Assembly: GCA_003140295.1 (NCBI GenBank)
Contig: PLJR01000080.1
Location: 1,255-34,424 of the forward strand
DNA length: 33,170 nt
Direction: 5' to 3'
DNA from: Acidobacteriota bacterium
Lineage (GTDB): Bacteria; Acidobacteriota; Terriglobia; Acidiferrales; UBA7541
Both the position numbers and the translations under genes were made by a program. Below the pieces are notes generated by a model. That model made no database searches, was not told the origin of the DNA, and worked only from the letters and a program-made list of their open reading frames with translations. Shown here piece after piece: positions 1-8,416 of the stretch (position 1 is its first letter; the number at the start of each line of letters is the position of its first letter).

Positions 1-2
1 AT

Positions 3-566
3 CTTGCTGCACAGGAACTTTTTCGCGGACGGGCAGGCCGAAAAGCCATCGTGCTATTAACCGATGGACAGGACAGCGGCTTGGGCCTCAACTGGAACGC
101 CTCCTCCATGCAGCCTGCCCAAGGCGCGTCAAGTCCGCTGGTATTCGAAGACGTGGCCCGCGAGCTGGCCGCCCAGGGTATCGACCTGTACGTCATCTCG
201 ACTGAAAATCGGCCACGAGCGATGACCGATGCATGGCTAACCGAGCATCGCGCAGGGTTGCTGATTACGCCGCAAGCACGCGAGCTGGGAATGCCGCAAT
301 ACACGCTTTACCTGGCCGAGATGGTGCGGCAGGTGGGCGGGAAGCTTTATTTCCTGCGAGAGTTAGGGGGACTGGCGAATGTTTATCAGCGCATAGCTGT
401 GACGCTCGGCGGTGAATACACTCTAGGCTATTACCCTGCTGCTGGAATTGCGCAACGAGGCTGGCGCTCACTACGCGTGGAGTTGCGCGCGCCCGCGGCT
501 CCTCCCCAATCGCAGGTGACTTACCGTTCCGCCTATTACGTTCCCGCCGAGGCTGCCGACCGTTAG
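3..566 (+). CDS. VWFA-related domain protein, C-terminal part (5' end outside window)
   Basis: The reading frame is open from the window edge and ends at TAG 564-566, so this is the C-terminal portion of a longer protein. It opens with a Rossmann-type strand, RKAIVLLTDGQDS, typical of the central part of a von Willebrand factor A domain. A second strand, IDLYVIST, follows, and later a helix-strand segment ending in LGGEYTLGYYPA, which is common at the end of the VWFA-related secreted proteins abundant in acidobacteria. Such proteins are thought to act in protein-protein interaction outside the cytoplasm; the partner is unknown. The metal-site DxSxS motif would lie upstream of the window and cannot be checked. 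The ORF-track ATG at 51 lies inside the domain and is not the true start. Confidence 0.8.
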   Translation, partial: LAAQELFRGRAGRKAIVLLTDGQDSGLGLNWNASSMQPAQGASSPLVFEDVARELAAQGIDLYVISTENRPRAMTDAWLTEHRAGLLITPQARELGMPQYTLYLAEMVRQVGGKLYFLRELGGLANVYQRIAVTLGGEYTLGYYPAAGIAQRGWRSLRVELRAPAAPPQSQVTYRSAYYVPAEAADR

Positions 567-598
567 GCATTCCTCTAGCCCCATCGTCGCGGGCTCGC

Positions 599-604
599 TA
601 TGAT
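599..604 (+). promoter_or_regulatory. candidate -10 element (TATGAT) for folP
   Basis: TATGAT matches the sigma-70 -10 consensus at 5 of 6 positions and lies 14 bases before the ATG at 618. No convincing -35 hexamer is visible 16-18 bases upstream. If real, the in-frame ATG at 600 would lie inside the promoter, which favours 618 as the start and implies a very short leader. Confidence 0.35.
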
Positions 605-617
605 ATGCGCTGCATAC

Positions 618-1502
618 ATGAATACTCCTCGTAAACGTTACCGGCTGCGGCTGCCTTCGCGCTTGTTTGCTCTGGGTGAACGCACTCTTCTGATGGGTGT
701 TCTCAACGTCACCCCCAACAGTTTTTCCGATGGTGGCGTATACCTCGATTCGCAATCAGCGATTGGACGGGCATTTGAGTTGGAACGCGCTGGGGCCGAC
801 ATTCTCGACTTGGGAGGAGAATCGACGCGTCCGGGAGCCGAACCGGTCAGCGCCGAAGAGGAGTTGGCGCGGGTGCTGCCGGTGCTCGAAGGCCTTCGCG
901 GAAAACTGGGCATTCCGATTTCGCTCGACACCCAAAAAGCTTCGGTGGCGGAAGCGGGTATTGGCGCGGGCGTAGAAATCATCAACGATGTCAGCGCGCT
1001 GCGTGCCGATCCCGCGCTGGCGGAGGTGGTGCGCCGGTCCCGCGTGGCCATTGTCCTGATGCACATGCGTGGCACGCCGAGTTCGATGCAGAAAGGGCCT
1101 TTTGCCGCGAACGTAATGCGCGACGTGTCCCTCGGCATGCGAGCCGCTATCGTGCGAGCCGAGCGTGCCGGTATCCGCAGATCGCAGGTGATTCTTGATC
1201 CAGGAATCGGATTTGGTAAACGTTACGAACAGAATTTTCAGTTGCTGGCGCACTTGCAGGAGTTTGCTAGCCTCGATTGCCCCCTGCTGGTAGGAACATC
1301 CCGAAAAGCCTTCCTCGGGTGGGCACTCGCAGGCACCGGAAACGGCCGCGAACAACCCTGGCCTGTGGAGCGGCGTCAATGGGGTGTGGCTGCGACGGTG
1401 ACGTCCGCAATTTTGGGAGGAGCGCATATCGTTCGCGTACACGACGTCACGGAAATGGCCGAAGTCGCCCGCGTCACCGATGCCATCGCCGCTGCTCGTT
1501 AA
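618..1502 (+). CDS. folP: dihydropteroate synthase
   Basis: Cytoplasmic folate-pathway enzyme joining 6-hydroxymethyl-7,8-dihydropterin diphosphate to p-aminobenzoate to give dihydropteroate. The TIM-barrel signatures are clear: LMGVLNVTPNSFSDGG near the N-terminus, GGESTRPGA about 30 residues later, then INDVSALR, a MHMRGTP loop, DPGIGFGK, and GTSRKAFLG for substrate phosphates. The C-terminal RVHDV matches the family's conserved end. At about 294 residues it is the usual length. An in-frame ATG at 600 would add six residues but overlaps a possible -10 box, so 618 is preferred; neither start has a good Shine-Dalgarno site. It follows the VWFA gene by about 50 bases and precedes a peptidase gene with its own promoter-like element. 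Confidence 0.95.
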   Translation: MNTPRKRYRLRLPSRLFALGERTLLMGVLNVTPNSFSDGGVYLDSQSAIGRAFELERAGADILDLGGESTRPGAEPVSAEEELARVLPVLEGLRGKLGIPISLDTQKASVAEAGIGAGVEIINDVSALRADPALAEVVRRSRVAIVLMHMRGTPSSMQKGPFAANVMRDVSLGMRAAIVRAERAGIRRSQVILDPGIGFGKRYEQNFQLLAHLQEFASLDCPLLVGTSRKAFLGWALAGTGNGREQPWPVERRQWGVAATVTSAILGGAHIVRVHDVTEMAEVARVTDAIAAAR

Positions 1503-1518
1503 GCTGGCGAAGCCGGCT
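1502..1518 (+). terminator. GC-rich hairpin directly after folP stop
   Basis: AGCTGGC-GAA-GCCGGCT can form a 7-pair stem (one U.G wobble) with a 3-base loop, starting on the last base of the folP stop codon. There is no T-run after it, so it is only a possible terminator or mRNA 3'-end stabiliser. Confidence 0.3.
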
Positions 1519-1540
1519 CTCTGAGAGGGATGCGCTTGCA

Positions 1541-1546
1541 TATGAT
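1541..1546 (+). promoter_or_regulatory. candidate -10 element (TATGAT) for the M28 peptidase gene
   Basis: TATGAT lies in the gap after folP, 45 bases before the chosen ATG at 1591. A transcription start would fall near 1553, making the ORF-track start at 1558 unlikely. No clear -35 is visible. Confidence 0.4.
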
Positions 1547-1590
1547 ACGCCCCGCGGATGGATTGGAATCACGACTCGAGGAATAAGTCT

Positions 1591-3171
1591 ATGCGTTCAC
1601 CCAAAACCGGCCTGCTGATGCTTTCACTCGCCGGCATTCTTCTGGCCGGCTCGGCATTGACCGCTGCCGCGCAATTGTCACCATCACAGCCCGACCCGCT
1701 GGCCAGAATGCGCGAAGCCGCCGGCGCCCAGGCGTGCTCGACAGACGATTCCTCGGCCTGTGCAGCCGCGGCGCCCAAAATCATCTCCAGCGCCCTGGGA
1801 GCGTCGCCGCTCGCCGAAAATCTCCGCCGCCTCACGGATGAGATCGGCGGACGGGTAACCGGTTCGCCGGCCATGGCCCGGGCCGTGGCCTGGGGTGTCG
1901 CCGGTTTTCGCGACGCAGGCGTGGACGAAGTGCACACAGAAAAATTCACAGTGCCGGTGACGTGGAGCGAAGGCAATTCGCGTATCGACATACTCTCTTC
2001 CGCGCCATTCGCGGTGCACATGGTGTCGGTCGCGTGGTCACCCGCGACGCCCGCCGGCGGCATCGAGGCCGACGTAGTGGATGCGGGCATGGGAAATGAA
2101 GATGACTTCGCGCGCCTGAGGAGTCCTGCTCGTGGCGCAATATTGCTGGTGCACAGCGATGTGCTCCGCACGCTCGATGGCCTGCTTGCGGAGTACATGC
2201 AGGCGCCGGCGGTGATTTCGCGCGCTTCCGCGGCGGGTGCACGCGCCATCCTGTGGATGTCCACTCGCGACGAGATGCTTTTATACCGGCACCTGACCAA
2301 TATGGATGGGTCGCTCGAGAAATTACCGCAAGCGATTGTCGCGCGGGAGGATGCCGAACGCCTGGCGCGCAATCTCGCCGCCGGAAATAAAGTCCGCGTG
2401 CGATTAGAGCTGCCGAATAAGATTGGCGGACCTGCCGAGCAGGAAAATGTCGTGGCCGAAATTCGGGGACGCGAAAAGCCGGACGAATTCGTTGTGCTGG
2501 GAGCGCACTTGGATTCCTGGGAACTCGGAACTGGCGCGCTCGATAATGGCTGCAATGCCGCGCTGGTGATCGAAGCCGCGCGCGACATTCACCTTACCGG
2601 GCTTCGCCCGCGGCGTTCCATCCGCTTCATCCTGTTCAGCGGCGAAGAGCAAGGGATGCTCGGCTCGCACGCGTATACGATGGCGCACCGCGCTGAACTG
2701 GACCGGGCCCTCGCCGCAATCATCTTTGATGAAGGCAGCGGCCGCGTCACCGGATTTTCACTAGGTGGGCGGCATGAAATCGAACCCGGCATCCACGAAT
2801 CCCTAGAGCCACTCGCGTCCTGGGGCATCAATAAGGATACCTATGACGCGTTTCTGGGCACCGACAATCTGGATTTTCTTCTCGAAGGCATCCCTAACCT
2901 GGTCGCGAATCAGGAGGAAGCAAACTACATCCCGAACTATCACGCTTCTTCCGACACTTACGATAAAGTGAACCTCGTAAATTTAAAGCTCAACACCGCG
3001 GTCGCGGCGTTGCTCGCATTCAGTGTTGCCGAGCATTCCGCCCCGCTGGGACACCGGCTTTCCCGCGCGGAGATTGCGGCGTTGCTCCAGCAAACGGGTC
3101 TCGACGCGCAAATGAAGACCGCAGACATCTGGCGCTCCTGGGAAGGCGGGCAACGCGGCCGGCAGCCCTGA
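1591..3171 (+). CDS. secreted M28-family zinc peptidase (carboxypeptidase Q/aminopeptidase-like)
   Basis: A 526-residue exported peptidase. The start at 1591 follows GAGGAATAAGTCT, and the N-terminus is a typical signal peptide ending around AAAQ near residue 27. A protease-associated-like segment sits between about 110 and 280. The catalytic domain has the full co-catalytic zinc set: His305 in GAHLDSW, Asp318 in ALDNGC, the adjacent glutamates 352-353 in SGEEQG (catalytic base and ligand), Asp380 in FDEGSG and His451 in YHASSDTYD. Family members with this layout cleave dipeptides or N-terminal residues in the periplasm or outside the cell; the exact substrate cannot be read from sequence. 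The gene stands alone between folP and ruvX and probably has its own promoter. Confidence 0.9.
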   Translation: MRSPKTGLLMLSLAGILLAGSALTAAAQLSPSQPDPLARMREAAGAQACSTDDSSACAAAAPKIISSALGASPLAENLRRLTDEIGGRVTGSPAMARAVAWGVAGFRDAGVDEVHTEKFTVPVTWSEGNSRIDILSSAPFAVHMVSVAWSPATPAGGIEADVVDAGMGNEDDFARLRSPARGAILLVHSDVLRTLDGLLAEYMQAPAVISRASAAGARAILWMSTRDEMLLYRHLTNMDGSLEKLPQAIVAREDAERLARNLAAGNKVRVRLELPNKIGGPAEQENVVAEIRGREKPDEFVVLGAHLDSWELGTGALDNGCNAALVIEAARDIHLTGLRPRRSIRFILFSGEEQGMLGSHAYTMAHRAELDRALAAIIFDEGSGRVTGFSLGGRHEIEPGIHESLEPLASWGINKDTYDAFLGTDNLDFLLEGIPNLVANQEEANYIPNYHASSDTYDKVNLVNLKLNTAVAALLAFSVAEHSAPLGHRLSRAEIAALLQQTGLDAQMKTADIWRSWEGGQRGRQP

Positions 3172-3236
3172 CGGAACCGCGTGACGAAATCGGTTCGTGC
3201 CCGTTCAGCGCCCTGCCTAATGCAGAATGGGCGCGC

Positions 3237-3242
3237 TATAAT
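3237..3242 (+). promoter_or_regulatory. consensus -10 element (TATAAT) upstream of ruvX
   Basis: An exact TATAAT in the 3172-3352 gap. Transcription would begin near 3249, only two bases before the ORF-track ATG at 3251, leaving about 100 bases before the GTG at 3353. The spacing position for a -35 reads TGCCTA, a poor match. Confidence 0.5.
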
Positions 3243-3352
3243 AGGGGTAGATGATTGCCTTGCGTCTCTCGTGTGCACAGTCGAGCGGGGTAGGGAATTC
3301 CGCCCCAGGCCTAGATTCCGCGCTTCCCGTTTCGAAAAGCTTACCAAGCAAA

Positions 3353-3883
3353 GTGCGCTCCGCCATCCTGGCGATAGACTACGGTCGGCGACGTATCGGA
3401 TTGGCGGTATCGGATGGCTTGGCGATCACCGCCCGGCCACTCGCTACGTGGACTCGCAGCAATCGGCGCCGCGATCTTTCCCGCCTTCGCGAGTTATGCC
3501 GCGCGCTTAACGTGGGAACGGTTATCGTTGGATGGCCGCTTCACCTTGATGGCCAGCCCGGCGAGATGGCCACTGAAGCGACGCGATTTGCCGATCGAGT
3601 GCGCAAAGAATTGGGACTCCCCGTCGAGCTGGTCGATGAGCGGCTGAGCAGCCACGATGCCCGCGCAGCGCTGGGAGAGGCATCCAGCATGGGGCTACGC
3701 GCGAGGCGCCGCAAAGAGACCTTGGACGATGTTGCCGCGGCAGTGGTTTTACGCGATTACCTGGCACATAGAAGTAAAAGCACGCTTCTGCCCGATCCCG
3801 CGGAGCAATCCTTTAAGCCGGCTAGAATAGGTCCGGGCGAGAATTCTTCCCGCGCGCCGGCGCGCCGCCCGAGACGCAGCTAA
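3353..3883 (+). CDS. ruvX: RuvX/YqgF family putative pre-16S rRNA nuclease
   Basis: YqgF-fold (RNase H-like) protein implicated in processing the 5' end of 16S rRNA. Signatures are AILAIDYGRRRIGLAVSD at the N-terminus (catalytic Asp), VIVGWPLHLDG, the LVDERLSS motif (catalytic Glu) and DDVAAAVVL near the C-terminus (second Asp). The ORF opens at ATG 3251, but family proteins normally begin a few residues before the IDYG strand. GTG 3353 gives 176 residues beginning MRSAILAIDYG and fits better, as does a TATAAT box that would start transcription at about 3249. No strong ribosome site is seen before either start. About 30 residues after the domain form a basic, poorly conserved tail. The stop overlaps the mltG start (TAATG). 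Confidence 0.9.
   Translation: MRSAILAIDYGRRRIGLAVSDGLAITARPLATWTRSNRRRDLSRLRELCRALNVGTVIVGWPLHLDGQPGEMATEATRFADRVRKELGLPVELVDERLSSHDARAALGEASSMGLRARRRKETLDDVAAAVVLRDYLAHRSKSTLLPDPAEQSFKPARIGPGENSSRAPARRPRRS
3823..3828 (+). promoter_or_regulatory. candidate internal -10 element (TAGAAT) before mltG
   Basis: TAGAAT inside the 3' end of ruvX lies in the 11-base string CGGCTAGAATA, which recurs exactly before the ABC ATPase gene (8413-8423). It would start transcription about 48 bases before mltG. No -35 was recognised. Confidence 0.3.
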
Positions 3884-4986
3884 TGCGCCGCCGTCTAGGA
3901 CTTCTGTTTGTCGGGCTTTTGGTCATAGCAGGCTGGCTTGGAGTATCGCTTCTGTTGCCGTACCAGGGATTCTCGAGTCAAGGTACTTACGTGGATGTTC
4001 CCCGCGGGGCTTCTCGCAGATCGATCGCCGGCCTGTTGGAAAGTGCAGGAGTCGTAAGGAATCGCTGGGCGTTTGAGATTTTGTCCCGCTTGCGCCCGCG
4101 CCGCACCCTGGAAGCCGGAGAGTATTTTTTTGATCGTCCGGTGACGTCGCTGGACGTGTTCGAGACCCTGGCTGGTGGCCGCGTTTATGTTCGCGAACTG
4201 GTTATACCCGAGGGCTTTTCAATGTTCGATATCGCCGCCCTGGTCGAGCACCAGCAATTCACGACGCGAGAAGAGTTTCTGGCGGCGGCAAGCAATCCTG
4301 CACCGATTCGAGACCTTGCACCAGGCGCGCCTAGTCTGGAGGGTTTTCTGTTCCCGGCCACATACGAATTCCCACGGCACCCGTCGGCGGAAGATATGGT
4401 CACGGCGATGGTCAAACGTTTTCGCCGCGAATGGGCCGCGGTTTCGAGCGAGACCACGAACACCAGCGGCCTGTCCGTCAACCAGGCAGTAACGCTGGCG
4501 TCGCTGGTCGAGCGCGAAACGCCTAAGCCGGACGAGCGGCCGCTGGTCGCCGGCGTGTTTGCCAACCGGTTGCGTGAGCGGCTGCCTCTGCAATGCGATC
4601 CCACCGTGGTGTACGCGTTGGAATTGGCTGGAAAATATGGCGGCAGCCTTCAGGCAGCCAGCCTTCCCTTTGAATCACCGTACAACACCTATCGCCACAC
4701 CGGTCTGCCGCCCGGACCCATCGCCAACCCTGGAAGCGCATCATTGCGTGCGGCGCTCGATCCACAAGAGACCGATTATTTCTATTTCGTAGCTAACACC
4801 GAGGGCGGCCATCTCTTCGGGAAGACTCTGGCAGAGCACGACCGCAACGTGGCTTTGTATCGGCACCGGCTGGCTGAAGAGCGCACCGCCGAAAGCGCTT
4901 CGAAATCCGACCCATCAACCCCAATCCAATCTGGTTCAACCGGATCGGCCGGCAACGCAGCGCCTTCCCCGCGGAGGTCCCCATGA
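3883..4986 (+). CDS. mltG: MltG-type endolytic murein transglycosylase (YceG)
   Basis: Inner-membrane enzyme that cuts nascent glycan strands and so sets peptidoglycan strand length. A signal anchor (LLFVGLLVIAGWLGVSLLL) occupies residues 6-24. A LysM-like segment with ELVIPEGFSMFDIAALV follows, then the YceG catalytic core with LEGFLFPATYEF, LASLVERETPKPDERPLVAGVFANRL (catalytic Glu in VERE), LQCDPTVVYAL, and the closing YNTYRHTGLPPGPIANPG. At 367 residues it is of normal length with a Ser/Pro-rich tail of about 30 residues. The start overlaps the ruvX stop (TAATG) and the stop overlaps the next gene's start (ATGA), so three genes are likely translated in a coupled way. Confidence 0.95.
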   Translation: MRRRLGLLFVGLLVIAGWLGVSLLLPYQGFSSQGTYVDVPRGASRRSIAGLLESAGVVRNRWAFEILSRLRPRRTLEAGEYFFDRPVTSLDVFETLAGGRVYVRELVIPEGFSMFDIAALVEHQQFTTREEFLAAASNPAPIRDLAPGAPSLEGFLFPATYEFPRHPSAEDMVTAMVKRFRREWAAVSSETTNTSGLSVNQAVTLASLVERETPKPDERPLVAGVFANRLRERLPLQCDPTVVYALELAGKYGGSLQAASLPFESPYNTYRHTGLPPGPIANPGSASLRAALDPQETDYFYFVANTEGGHLFGKTLAEHDRNVALYRHRLAEERTAESASKSDPSTPIQSGSTGSAGNAAPSPRRSP

Positions 4987-5561
4987 CAATTTCAGGCCAC
5001 GAAACAAAAAAGGAAATTATCCTCGAACTTGCGAGAGAACTCGGCGCGGAAAGGTTTTCGCCGGCGGAGGTCGAGCAAATCCGCCGCCAGCTTGTAGTAC
5101 GCCTAGGCGCCTCTGGAAAGACCTCGCCTGAATATATTGCCGAGGTCCTCGAGGACGCCGGTTTGCGTGTTGCCTGGTCCACCGAAGCGGACACCCAGGG
5201 CCTGTACGAAGAGGAGTTCCGTGATCTCCTGCACTTCGCGACGCTCGAAGAAGCCGAGATGTGCCTGGTTCGTCTGGATGAATTATTGCGCAAGTTTCGC
5301 GCCGGTGGCGAGGGTACCGCGGCCGAGCGCGTGATGGAGGTCGCCCGACTGGGCCGGCGCCGTGCCGAGATGATCGCTCGCAACCCGCGTGTGGATGCGC
5401 GCAAGCGTGAGGAAAAACAGGAGATTCTGCAATGGTTTCGTATCTGGCTGGATACCCCCGAGGCGTTTTTTGATTGGCTGGACGTGCGCAAGCGTTCGCC
5501 GGATTACGAGCAGCGCTTCGGAGGAACCGCGGCGACGGAACTAGACGACGAGGAATCGTAA
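4983..5561 (+). CDS. conserved-looking hypothetical protein, helical and charged
   Basis: I do not recognise this 192-residue protein. It has no signal peptide or membrane segment and is probably cytoplasmic. The sequence is rich in Glu, Arg and Leu and looks largely alpha-helical, with long amphipathic stretches such as EEAEMCLVRLDELLRKF. An aromatic cluster near the C-terminus (WFRIWLDTPEAFFDWL) could form a hydrophobic core or binding face. The C-terminus is acidic. Its ATG overlaps the mltG stop (ATGA), and normal codon use and coupling argue for a real gene. It probably belongs to the ruvX-mltG operon; a role in cell-wall or RNA processing would be guilt by association only. Confidence 0.75.
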   Translation: MTISGHETKKEIILELARELGAERFSPAEVEQIRRQLVVRLGASGKTSPEYIAEVLEDAGLRVAWSTEADTQGLYEEEFRDLLHFATLEEAEMCLVRLDELLRKFRAGGEGTAAERVMEVARLGRRRAEMIARNPRVDARKREEKQEILQWFRIWLDTPEAFFDWLDVRKRSPDYEQRFGGTAATELDDEES

Positions 5562-5585
5562 TCGGCCTGGGGGCGGAGACTGATC

Positions 5586-6194
5586 ATGGAAGATCGCGTG
5601 CCGTTCGGCGACATATTGGGGGAAGAGGCGATTCCGGAGCGCCGGCCCCGCATGGAAATTGAGCCGCTGGATTTGGGCGCGGATGTACGCGCTGTGGGCT
5701 TTGAGCTCATCGATCCCGAGACACGGGAGCCGGTAATCGCAGCCGAGGCCGCGGTCATCTGGGCGGCCACCCTGCGCACGCTTGCGGGTTCTAAACCGTG
5801 GACGCTCGATTTTTTCGCGCATCTCGAGCGCGTGCGCGAGTTTTGCCGGCTTCGCGGTATCGCTTTTCGCGAGCCTAACTCGCACGTGCTGGTCATCGAC
5901 GCTCCGGCGCTCGAGCATCTGGATGCGCTGTTGGAGCGATTTGCGGGCGAAACGTTTGGCGTGCGCTCGGGCGGCACTGCAATTTCCGGTGACGCAACGC
6001 TTGAAAGCAGCTTGGCGGAGCGCGGAGTGGACGCGTACCACGCCGCTTTTACGAGGTACTTATTTTGCGGAGTGTGCGATTTTGAAAATGGTTTTTTCAC
6101 CTTGCTCAGCGAGCGCTTGTGGGCCTCGGAAGTGATTCGTCTCGTACGCCCGGCGGTGGCGGATTTCCGCGTGGACGTTGTTCGCCCTGCCTAG
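5586..6194 (+). CDS. hypothetical protein
   Basis: A 202-residue cytoplasmic-looking protein that I do not recognise. A GGAG ribosome site at 5575-5578 precedes the ATG by 7 bases. The N-terminal third appears to be beta-rich (IEPLDLGADVRAVGFELID). The middle has a helix-strand pattern (HLERVREFCRLRG followed by SHVLVIDAPALEHLDALLERF) resembling a small alpha/beta fold. The C-terminus has FCGVCDFENGFF, with two cysteines that are too few for a confident zinc site. It follows the previous unknown gene by 24 bases and is probably in the same operon. Its 3' end overlaps only the spurious N-terminal extension of the next ORF, not its likely start. Confidence 0.7.
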   Translation: MEDRVPFGDILGEEAIPERRPRMEIEPLDLGADVRAVGFELIDPETREPVIAAEAAVIWAATLRTLAGSKPWTLDFFAHLERVREFCRLRGIAFREPNSHVLVIDAPALEHLDALLERFAGETFGVRSGGTAISGDATLESSLAERGVDAYHAAFTRYLFCGVCDFENGFFTLLSERLWASEVIRLVRPAVADFRVDVVRPA

Positions 6195-6279
6195 CGAGAA
6201 GCCGCGAGATTTAGGCCTCTTCTGCTGGCCAACTGGAACACGAAGACGATTCGTAGATCGCCGGCGCGGTATCTGGCGA

Positions 6280-7245
6280 ATGGAGACGGATACGAAAAGC
6301 GGAATTGGAACCCGGCTGGCGGCGATGGCGGTCGTGTGTTGCGCATTAGGCGGCTGCCTGTCCATTAGCCGCAAACATGCCGTGCCACCGGCGGAGATCC
6401 GTCCCGCGCGCACTGCGAATGAGGCTGAGCTTCTGGCCGTATACAGCAAGCAGGCTGCGGAGGTGCGCTCGATCAATGCCACCGTGACAATGAGTCCCGT
6501 GGCCGGGTCGGCATATACCGGCGTCATCGAGGAATATCATGACGTCGGGGGTTTTATTCTGGCGGCGCGGCCGGCCATGATCCGGGTGATTGGCCAGGCG
6601 CCCGTGGTCTCCAAGGATATTTTCGACATGGTAAGCGATGGTCAGACGTTTCGCATCTTCATCCCCTCGAAAAATACGTTTTTGATAGGCGCGACTGCGC
6701 TCGAGCGGCCGTCGAAAAATCCCATTGAAAACCTGCGCCCGCAACACATTCTGGACGCACTCTTTTGGGCTCCGATGGCGCCCGCCACTCCCATATTGTT
6801 TGAAGAATTTGACGCGTCGCCGGCGCGCTTCTACGTGCTCACGATGCTTCGTAATTTGGCAGAAGGGCTGGAGATTTCGCGTAAAATTTGGTTCGATCGG
6901 CTGGATCTTCGCGTGACTCGCATCCAGATTTATGGACCTGGCGGCAGGCTCGATTCCGATATCGCTTATTCGAATTGGCAACCGGCTGGGGGCCAGGGTG
7001 TCTCAGCAGTTCCTGCGAGCACCGCCCCGGAGGTGGATTTTCCGCGGGACATCCGCATCAGCCGTCCGCAGCAGGATTACCGGCTTAATCTTTCGATAAC
7101 CAAGCTCACCTTGAACGCGGAAATCCCTCCCGAGCGATTCAACCTGGCGCAGCCGCCAGGGACCGAATTGACCCGGGTGGGGCAGGACCAGGCGCAGACC
7201 TTCCCACCCAACCGGGTTCAACGGCAGGTTGAGGACCGCAATTGA
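6280..7245 (+). CDS. LolA/LolB-superfamily-like lipoprotein
   Basis: A 321-residue predicted lipoprotein. The start at 6280 puts a short basic n-region, a hydrophobic stretch (LAAMAVVCCALGGC) and a lipobox LGGC ending at Cys26 in the right order; the ORF-track start at 6178 would bury these and overlap the previous gene. The mature part alternates short strands (VRSINATVTMSP, MIRVIGQAPV, FRIFIPSKNTFLIG) as in the curved half-barrel of LolA/LolB-type lipoprotein carriers, with a Pro/Ala-rich stretch before the last strands. The paralogue-like feature IDLWLD/WFDRLDL-type strand is shared with the LolA-like gene at 9737. The stop overlaps the permease start (TTGA). Assignment to the LolA/LolB superfamily is by pattern, not by search. 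Confidence 0.75.
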   Translation: METDTKSGIGTRLAAMAVVCCALGGCLSISRKHAVPPAEIRPARTANEAELLAVYSKQAAEVRSINATVTMSPVAGSAYTGVIEEYHDVGGFILAARPAMIRVIGQAPVVSKDIFDMVSDGQTFRIFIPSKNTFLIGATALERPSKNPIENLRPQHILDALFWAPMAPATPILFEEFDASPARFYVLTMLRNLAEGLEISRKIWFDRLDLRVTRIQIYGPGGRLDSDIAYSNWQPAGGQGVSAVPASTAPEVDFPRDIRISRPQQDYRLNLSITKLTLNAEIPPERFNLAQPPGTELTRVGQDQAQTFPPNRVQRQVEDRN

Positions 7246-8342
7246 TCAGCAAGATGATCCTGAGCAATGTGCTCCATCGGCCACTACGCACGCTGATCAG
7301 CGTCCTCGCTGTCGGCGTCGAGGTTGCTCTCGTCATTGTGATTGTCGGGCTGACCAGCGGCATCGTTCAGGAAACCGCCAAACGCATCGAAGGCGTGGGC
7401 GCCGACATCATGCTGCAGCCGCCGTCGGCTACAGTTTTCCTTGCGTTCAGCGGAGCGGCCATGCCGATGCGCATCGGCGCGCGCTTGCGTGAGTTGAGGT
7501 ATGTGCAGTCGGTTGCCCCGGTTCTGCTGCAGTTCAATTCCACCGGGGGCCTGGACATCGTCTATGGCATCGATCCCGAAGCCTTTCGGGCCGTGTCGGG
7601 AGGGTTCGTCTTTTTGCAGGGGCACGATATGGAGAGTCCCGACGACTTGCTGCTCGACGATGTCGCTTCTCGGGCCAAACACATCAACGTCGGCGATACT
7701 TTTCGCCTGCTCGACCACGATTTTCACGTCGTGGGCATCGTCGAGCATGGCAAAGGCGCGCGGGTATTTGTGCCGCTCGACACCTTGCAGGATCTTGCCG
7801 GCGCCCCTGATAAAGCTTCCATTTTCTTCCTGCGGTGCACGCGTCCCGACCATACTCCCGCCGTAATCGACGAAATGCGCGCCATTTTGCCGGGTTATGA
7901 GATCCGTCCTCTCAAGGATTTTCTTTCTCTGATGACGGCCACGACGCTCCCGGGACTGTCCGCGTTCGTGAACAGCATGATCGCTCTGGCGGTGGCCATC
8001 GGGTTCCTGGTGATTTTTCTCTCGATGTACACGACGGTGATCGAACGCACCCGCGATACTGGAGTTCTGAAGTCCATGGGCGCGTCGAATGCCTATATCG
8101 TCCGTACCCTGCTCGGAGAAACCGCGGCCATATGCGTTACGGGAATCGTTCTGGGCATCGCGATGAGCTATTCGATTCGCACGTTCTTTCTCTCCGCGTT
8201 TCCGACGCTTTCGATTCTCATCACCGCCGACTGGATAGTCCGAGCCACGCTTATCGCCGCAGCCGGCGGGCTGCTCGGAGCCTCCTACCCGGCTTGGCTT
8301 GCCAGCCGCAAAGATGTGATCGAGGCGCTGGCCTACGATTGA
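7242..8342 (+). CDS. ABC transporter permease, FtsX/MacB/LolC-like
   Basis: A 366-residue inner-membrane permease with one N-terminal helix (about residues 18-40), a large periplasmic domain (45-240) and three C-terminal helices (about 243-266, 293-315, 332-355), the layout of the MacB/LolC/DevC class. ERTRDTGVLKSMGAS after the second helix is the conserved cytoplasmic segment that contacts the ATPase. Such permeases do not form channels but transmit ATP-driven motion to the periplasm, for example to release lipoproteins or drive efflux. Translation starts at TTG 7242, which overlaps the previous stop, with GAGG 8 bases upstream; ATG 7254 is an alternative. The partner ATPase follows after 93 bases. 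Confidence 0.9.
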   Translation: MISKMILSNVLHRPLRTLISVLAVGVEVALVIVIVGLTSGIVQETAKRIEGVGADIMLQPPSATVFLAFSGAAMPMRIGARLRELRYVQSVAPVLLQFNSTGGLDIVYGIDPEAFRAVSGGFVFLQGHDMESPDDLLLDDVASRAKHINVGDTFRLLDHDFHVVGIVEHGKGARVFVPLDTLQDLAGAPDKASIFFLRCTRPDHTPAVIDEMRAILPGYEIRPLKDFLSLMTATTLPGLSAFVNSMIALAVAIGFLVIFLSMYTTVIERTRDTGVLKSMGASNAYIVRTLLGETAAICVTGIVLGIAMSYSIRTFFLSAFPTLSILITADWIVRATLIAAAGGLLGASYPAWLASRKDVIEALAYD

Positions 8343-8416
8343 ACCCGGATGAAAACCCCGCGAGTTCCCAAAACGCCTGGCCTGCAATTGCTCTAGGACG
8401 TTCCGGTAAGTACGGC

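Noticed and set aside
3171-3198. Rho-independent terminator after the M28 gene
   Set aside because: ACGGAACCG/CGGTTCGT can pair, but with a bulge, an 11-base loop and no T-run.
7284-8387. 367-residue minus-strand ORF opposite the ABC permease
   Set aside because: Composition is Arg/Gly/His-rich with no domain, and the plus strand has a clear permease; it is a shadow ORF.
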